NCBI GenBank assembly: GCA_050084985.1
Contig: JBITNC010000001.1
Location: 211,048,001-211,112,000, forward strand
From: Nageia nagi
Taxonomy: Eukaryota > Pinophyta
Direction: 5' to 3'
DNA: 64,000 nt
Shown piece by piece: positions 60,587 to 64,000 of the stretch. A program made the position numbers and the translations under genes. Each line of letters starts with the position of its first letter. Position 1 is the stretch's first letter. The notes under the pieces are model-generated. The model did not search any database and was not told where the DNA came from. It saw nothing but the letters and a program-made list of their open reading frames with translations.

Positions 60587-60595
60587 TGGTGAACC
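60587..60595 (+). other. G4 primer-binding site
   Basis: TGGTGAACC, as in G1 and H. Confidence 0.65.
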
Positions 60596-60705
60596 TATCT
60601 ATTTGATTTATATTGCTCTCTAGGAGAGATATGGTGAGAATTTTGTAATGGATCTACACCATTAGTGGCATTTATAACTATTTTTAGGCCATTAGTAGCA
60701 TTAAA

Positions 60706-61930
60706 ATGGAAGAATAATTTCAAGAAATGATTAGAGAAGTGCATAAAATGCCTAAAGAATTAAATGAACTAAAAGGTTTAGGTAGTTTATCAATAGTGCT
60801 AGATCCTATCATAGCTATATGAATTACAAATCTTGAGAATAGCAGGAGCTCATAGCCAAATGAAGAAGACTATGATGGTGTATTCATCTCACCCTTTTCT
60901 AAGGAGATCCATAATTTTCCCTACCACTTGAGCACAAGATCCCTAAGTTTGAGATGTTTAGTGGTAAACAATACCCAAAATAATATCTTATCAACATTTA
61001 GGAGGAGTGCTCATTGAAATTAGGGTCAAAGGATAAGTTGATGGCAAAATTCTTTCCAAGGAGTCTAAAAAGTGATGCTAGTCAATGGTTCTATAATTTG
61101 CCTAATGGTTCAATTGATTCTTTTAAGTCATTAGTCAAGTTATTCATGGAAAAATACAAGCACAATATCAAAGAGCAAAGTACCATTATAGAGTTATGTG
61201 TAATGAGACAAGGAGGTATTGAAATCCTAGAAAAATACATTCCATGATTCAAAAAGGTATGATAATCAATTCAAAGTAAATTGGATGAAATTGAAATTTA
61301 TGCTATCTTTAGAGATTTTATTGTACCTGTTATTAATTTACATGCTCCTAGTAATAAAAATATTGGCTTTAGAGCACTGATACAAGAATTATTATATATA
61401 AAAAAAGTATTTCTTGAATTAGGTAAGCTTAAGTATGCACCTAATCCTTTTCATAAGAAAAATAGATGAACATATGCTAAACAAGAAGAAAAAACTATGC
61501 ATATGGTTGATAGACTTGCTTCTCTATGAAAGTTAAAAACATTTGCTACCTCAAGAGACATGAGGTACACTTTTCCAATTCAACCACAATTTATTATGAG
61601 GGATGCAATGAAAAATGTATTATTGTAGCCGATGGAAAAATTTACCCAAGTTGACAATGTTCCCATGGGAAAATCATATGCTTATTGTACATTTCATCAA
61701 AGAAATGGTCATGCTAAATTTTTTTGCATGGTATTAGAGATAGCTATATTAGATATCATTTTTGAAGGAAAGTATCGAATTGATCAAACAAATGTGAATC
61801 AAGGAAATACAGTGAATACGATTTCAATGGACAAGGAAGTTTATGTTGGGTTACAAAGAGGGTGTCCAAGGTATACTTCCAATTCGATCACTTTAGAATA
61901 AGTAAGTATCCCACCTGATCCAAATACATA
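60706..61930 (+). pseudogene. G4 gag
   Basis: The chosen ATG (60706) starts a frame with stops. The core follows: KIPKFEMFSGKQYP (about 60930), then 61014-61247 with LMAKFFPRSLKSDASQWFYN and IDSFKSLVKLFMEKY, a clear Retrotrans_gag domain. FRALIQELL (61370) follows. Near 61680-61725 the knuckle CTFHQRNGHAKFFC gives the C-x2-H form of Tat-type gag. A handful of stops only, so it is younger than G3. Confidence 0.85.
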
Positions 61931-62054
61931 TAGTGTGATTGAGTAATTAAAAACTAAGCCTATAAAGATTATTTTATATGATCTTATATCCACATCTGAA
62001 GCATATAGTGAGATCTTATATGCTTTATTCAAAAAGGAGGTAGTCCCTATAAAT

Positions 62055-62492
62055 ATGTTTGCTGCTATGTTATCTGAAAAGCTTAAAGCTATTAAGGAAT
62101 TTGATTCTATCTCTTTTTATAAATCTAAAAATATTAATAAAGAGTTTCTTGATGAATGTTTAGCTTTATATATTATACCTATAATTTATATATGGGAAAT
62201 CAAAAGAACCTTGGTAGATAATGGATCATCTATTAATATTTGTTCCCATAAGTTTTTGATTCAATTCAAAGAAAAAGGTGTAGAAGTCCCTCCATTAGAA
62301 GAAGCTACATTCAATATTAGAGAATATGGTAGTTCATATAAGAAACTAGTTGAGATAGCCATAATTATGGTAACTATAGGAGTAAGGATAATTGCAACTA
62401 AATTTTGGGTGGTTGATTCCAAATTATCATATAATTTGTTATTAGGAAGGCCTTGGCTTCATGATATGGATGTAGTCCCATCTACAATATAG
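62055..62492 (+). pseudogene. G4 protease
   Basis: A 145-residue open frame contains RTLVDNGSSINICS (about 62205-62245), the retropepsin motif with D-N-G-S, and ends LLLGRPWLHDMDVVPST, the conserved C-terminal ILGRPW-type segment. It would mature the gag-pol polyprotein. The frame stops (TAG) at 62490, and the linker to RT (62493-63361) is broken. Confidence 0.88.
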
Positions 62493-63361
62493 GGAAGATC
62501 AAAGTTTGAATTTCAAGGTGAGTTTCATATAGTGCTTGGTGATCCAAAACCATATGCTTTATGTAATACAATAGATTTTAAAAAATTTACATTGAATTGT
62601 CTTAGATATGAGATTAAGCCCTTAAAACATAATGCATTAAGGGTAAGTACAAAAAAATAGACTCAGATTATAGAAATTAGGATGGATACTTACAAAATTG
62701 AGAACTTGGATTTATTTTCATTTATGAAAGATTTAAGATGACCCAACATTCTATATGTGGAAGGCCATGAGTGACATTCATTCTTGCTAGATGGCTATTA
62801 GTAGTGTGAAAATGATGGAGATGAAAATGGATCTTACTGCATCACATCCGAATTGCCTAGCACTAATAAATCAATCATAGCTCAAATGAATACTAACATG
62901 AGTAAACTCTTTCTATCTCCTTTTATTCATAAGTATATGATTGAAAATTAAAAGTACAAAGGGGGAGGATTAGAAAAGTCTAAATGAGGGATGCCTTTAT
63001 TTCTTGATAATTCAAAAGCATAATTGACTAAGAATGGATTGGGAAGTGATATCAATACTAAACAAGCATTGGGACCTATTACATTTGTGAAGGAATGTAA
63101 TTTGATTAAATTATATGATGATATTGATAGATATTTATGTATTGATGATTCTATTCCTTTAGAATTTGACTAATTCAATGCTGATGATGATATTTTAGAA
63201 TACCTGGGGACACATTCAGAATTGCCTAAGTCTAATGAAAAGAGGAAAGTGAGTTACATTCTAAAAAAATATGCTTATTTTAGCAAATATGTGAATTTAA
63301 ATTAAGTGTTTAGGTTTAACTAGAGAATAATGTTACATATGACATTCAAGAATTAAAGGAA

Positions 63362-64000
63362 TTGCCTTCTTTATTGCAAAAAAAAGATGATTTTACCTTT
63401 CCAATAGAAGAATTGGTAAATGTCAATATTGGGACTATGGATGAGCAAAGATTGGTTCAAATTGGAGAAGCCCTCCCTACATCACAATATGAAAGGTACA
63501 AAAATAAATTCATTGAAAATCATAAATGTTTTTCTTGGTACTATAACATGTTTGGTTTAGATCCTTTCTTTGTTATGCATAATTTACCACTTAAAAAGGG
63601 GGCTAAGCTAATTAAGCAAAATCCAAGAAAAATGCATCTTTCAAAAGCTTTGTTAGTCAAGAAAGAAATAGAGAAGTATTTGAATACTAGATTTATTAAT
63701 CCAATTGATTATTTTTAGTGGATGGCTAACATTGTTCTTGTCACAAAGCCAACTGGAAAAATAAGGGTTTGCACTATTTTTTGAGATATTAACAATGCTT
63801 TTCTTAAAGATAATTTTCTATTGCCCAACATTGATATGATTATGGATAGCATAGCTAGTCATGATACATTATCTTTCATGGATGAGATTTCTTATTATAA
63901 TCAAATTTTAATCAATATGAATGACCAACATAAGACTGCTTTTACCACTCCATAGAGAAATTTTTGTTGTAAGATTATGCCTTTAGACTAAAAAATATTG
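63362..64000 (+). pseudogene. G4 reverse transcriptase, N-terminal part, cut by the window edge
   Basis: The frame 63362-63718 contains the region before the fingers, RKMHLSKALLVKKEIEKY, and FINPIDYF; after a TAG it continues with WMANIVLVTKPTGKIRVC and, past a stop, DNFLLPNIDMIMDSIA, YNQILINMNDQHKTAF. This matches gypsy RT up to just before the YxDD motif, which lies beyond 64000. Confidence 0.88.

Noticed and set aside
1-64000. tRNA, rRNA or host gene
   Set aside because: No cloverleaf with plant A and B boxes, no rRNA segment and no multi-exon gene was recognised; the iMet matches are primer sites of retrotransposons.

Overview
The window looks like intergenic chromatin from a seed plant with a very large, AT-rich, repeat-dense genome. 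A gymnosperm is my best guess, but nothing in the sequence names the species. I recognise no intact host gene, rRNA, tRNA or CRISPR array. Nearly all interpretable sequence is LTR retrotransposon, and almost every coding frame is broken by stops, many of them TAG or TAA where glutamine is expected.

Positions 1-43000 form a nest of elements that can be taken apart by their boundaries. The outermost recognisable layer (element H) is a minus-strand Ty3/gypsy-type element: gag at about 42640-40660, then an opposite-strand (+) plant mobile domain (PMD) gene. That PMD gene is cut in two, at 600-1072 and 38495-39480, by a minus-strand gypsy element, G2 (1073-38494). G2 has a tRNA-iMet primer site, 1.2-kb LTRs and only gag and protease. 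Its left (3') LTR was hit by G1 (1382-8519) and by the Copia element copia1 (8761-14022). Its interior was hit by two copies of a 3-5 kb non-coding TGTA...TACA unit, U3 (15262-26558) and U1 (27310-31060). Its right (5') LTR was hit by a third copy, U2 (33344-37927). U3 was itself hit by Copia element copia2 (16014-24537). Direct repeats of the target support most of these junctions, and removing the insertions rejoins the interrupted LTR, protease and PMD frames.

G1 repeats the plan of H: gag in sense, an antisense PMD gene with a coiled-coil tail and a credible 88-bp intron, and no reverse transcriptase or integrase between them. Two members with the same plan suggest a family of pol-less, PMD-carrying gypsy elements. 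H, G1 and the right-hand element G4 share the same primer-binding word TGGTGAACC.

Positions 44010-50110 hold a minus-strand Tat/Athila-like gypsy element (G3) with gag, protease, RT and an RNase H region carrying a 308-bp tandem duplication. Positions 50111-55704 are AT-rich with nothing I can name. An LTR plus primer site of a third Copia element lies at 55705-56251, followed by a poly(A)-tailed coding fragment and an unassigned coding fragment (56854-57534). Positions 57535-59056 are extremely AT-rich and contain two long perfect palindromes; a third sits in U2. From about 59057 to the right edge lies the 5' part of a plus-strand gypsy element, G4 (LTR, primer site, gag, protease, start of RT), running out of the window.
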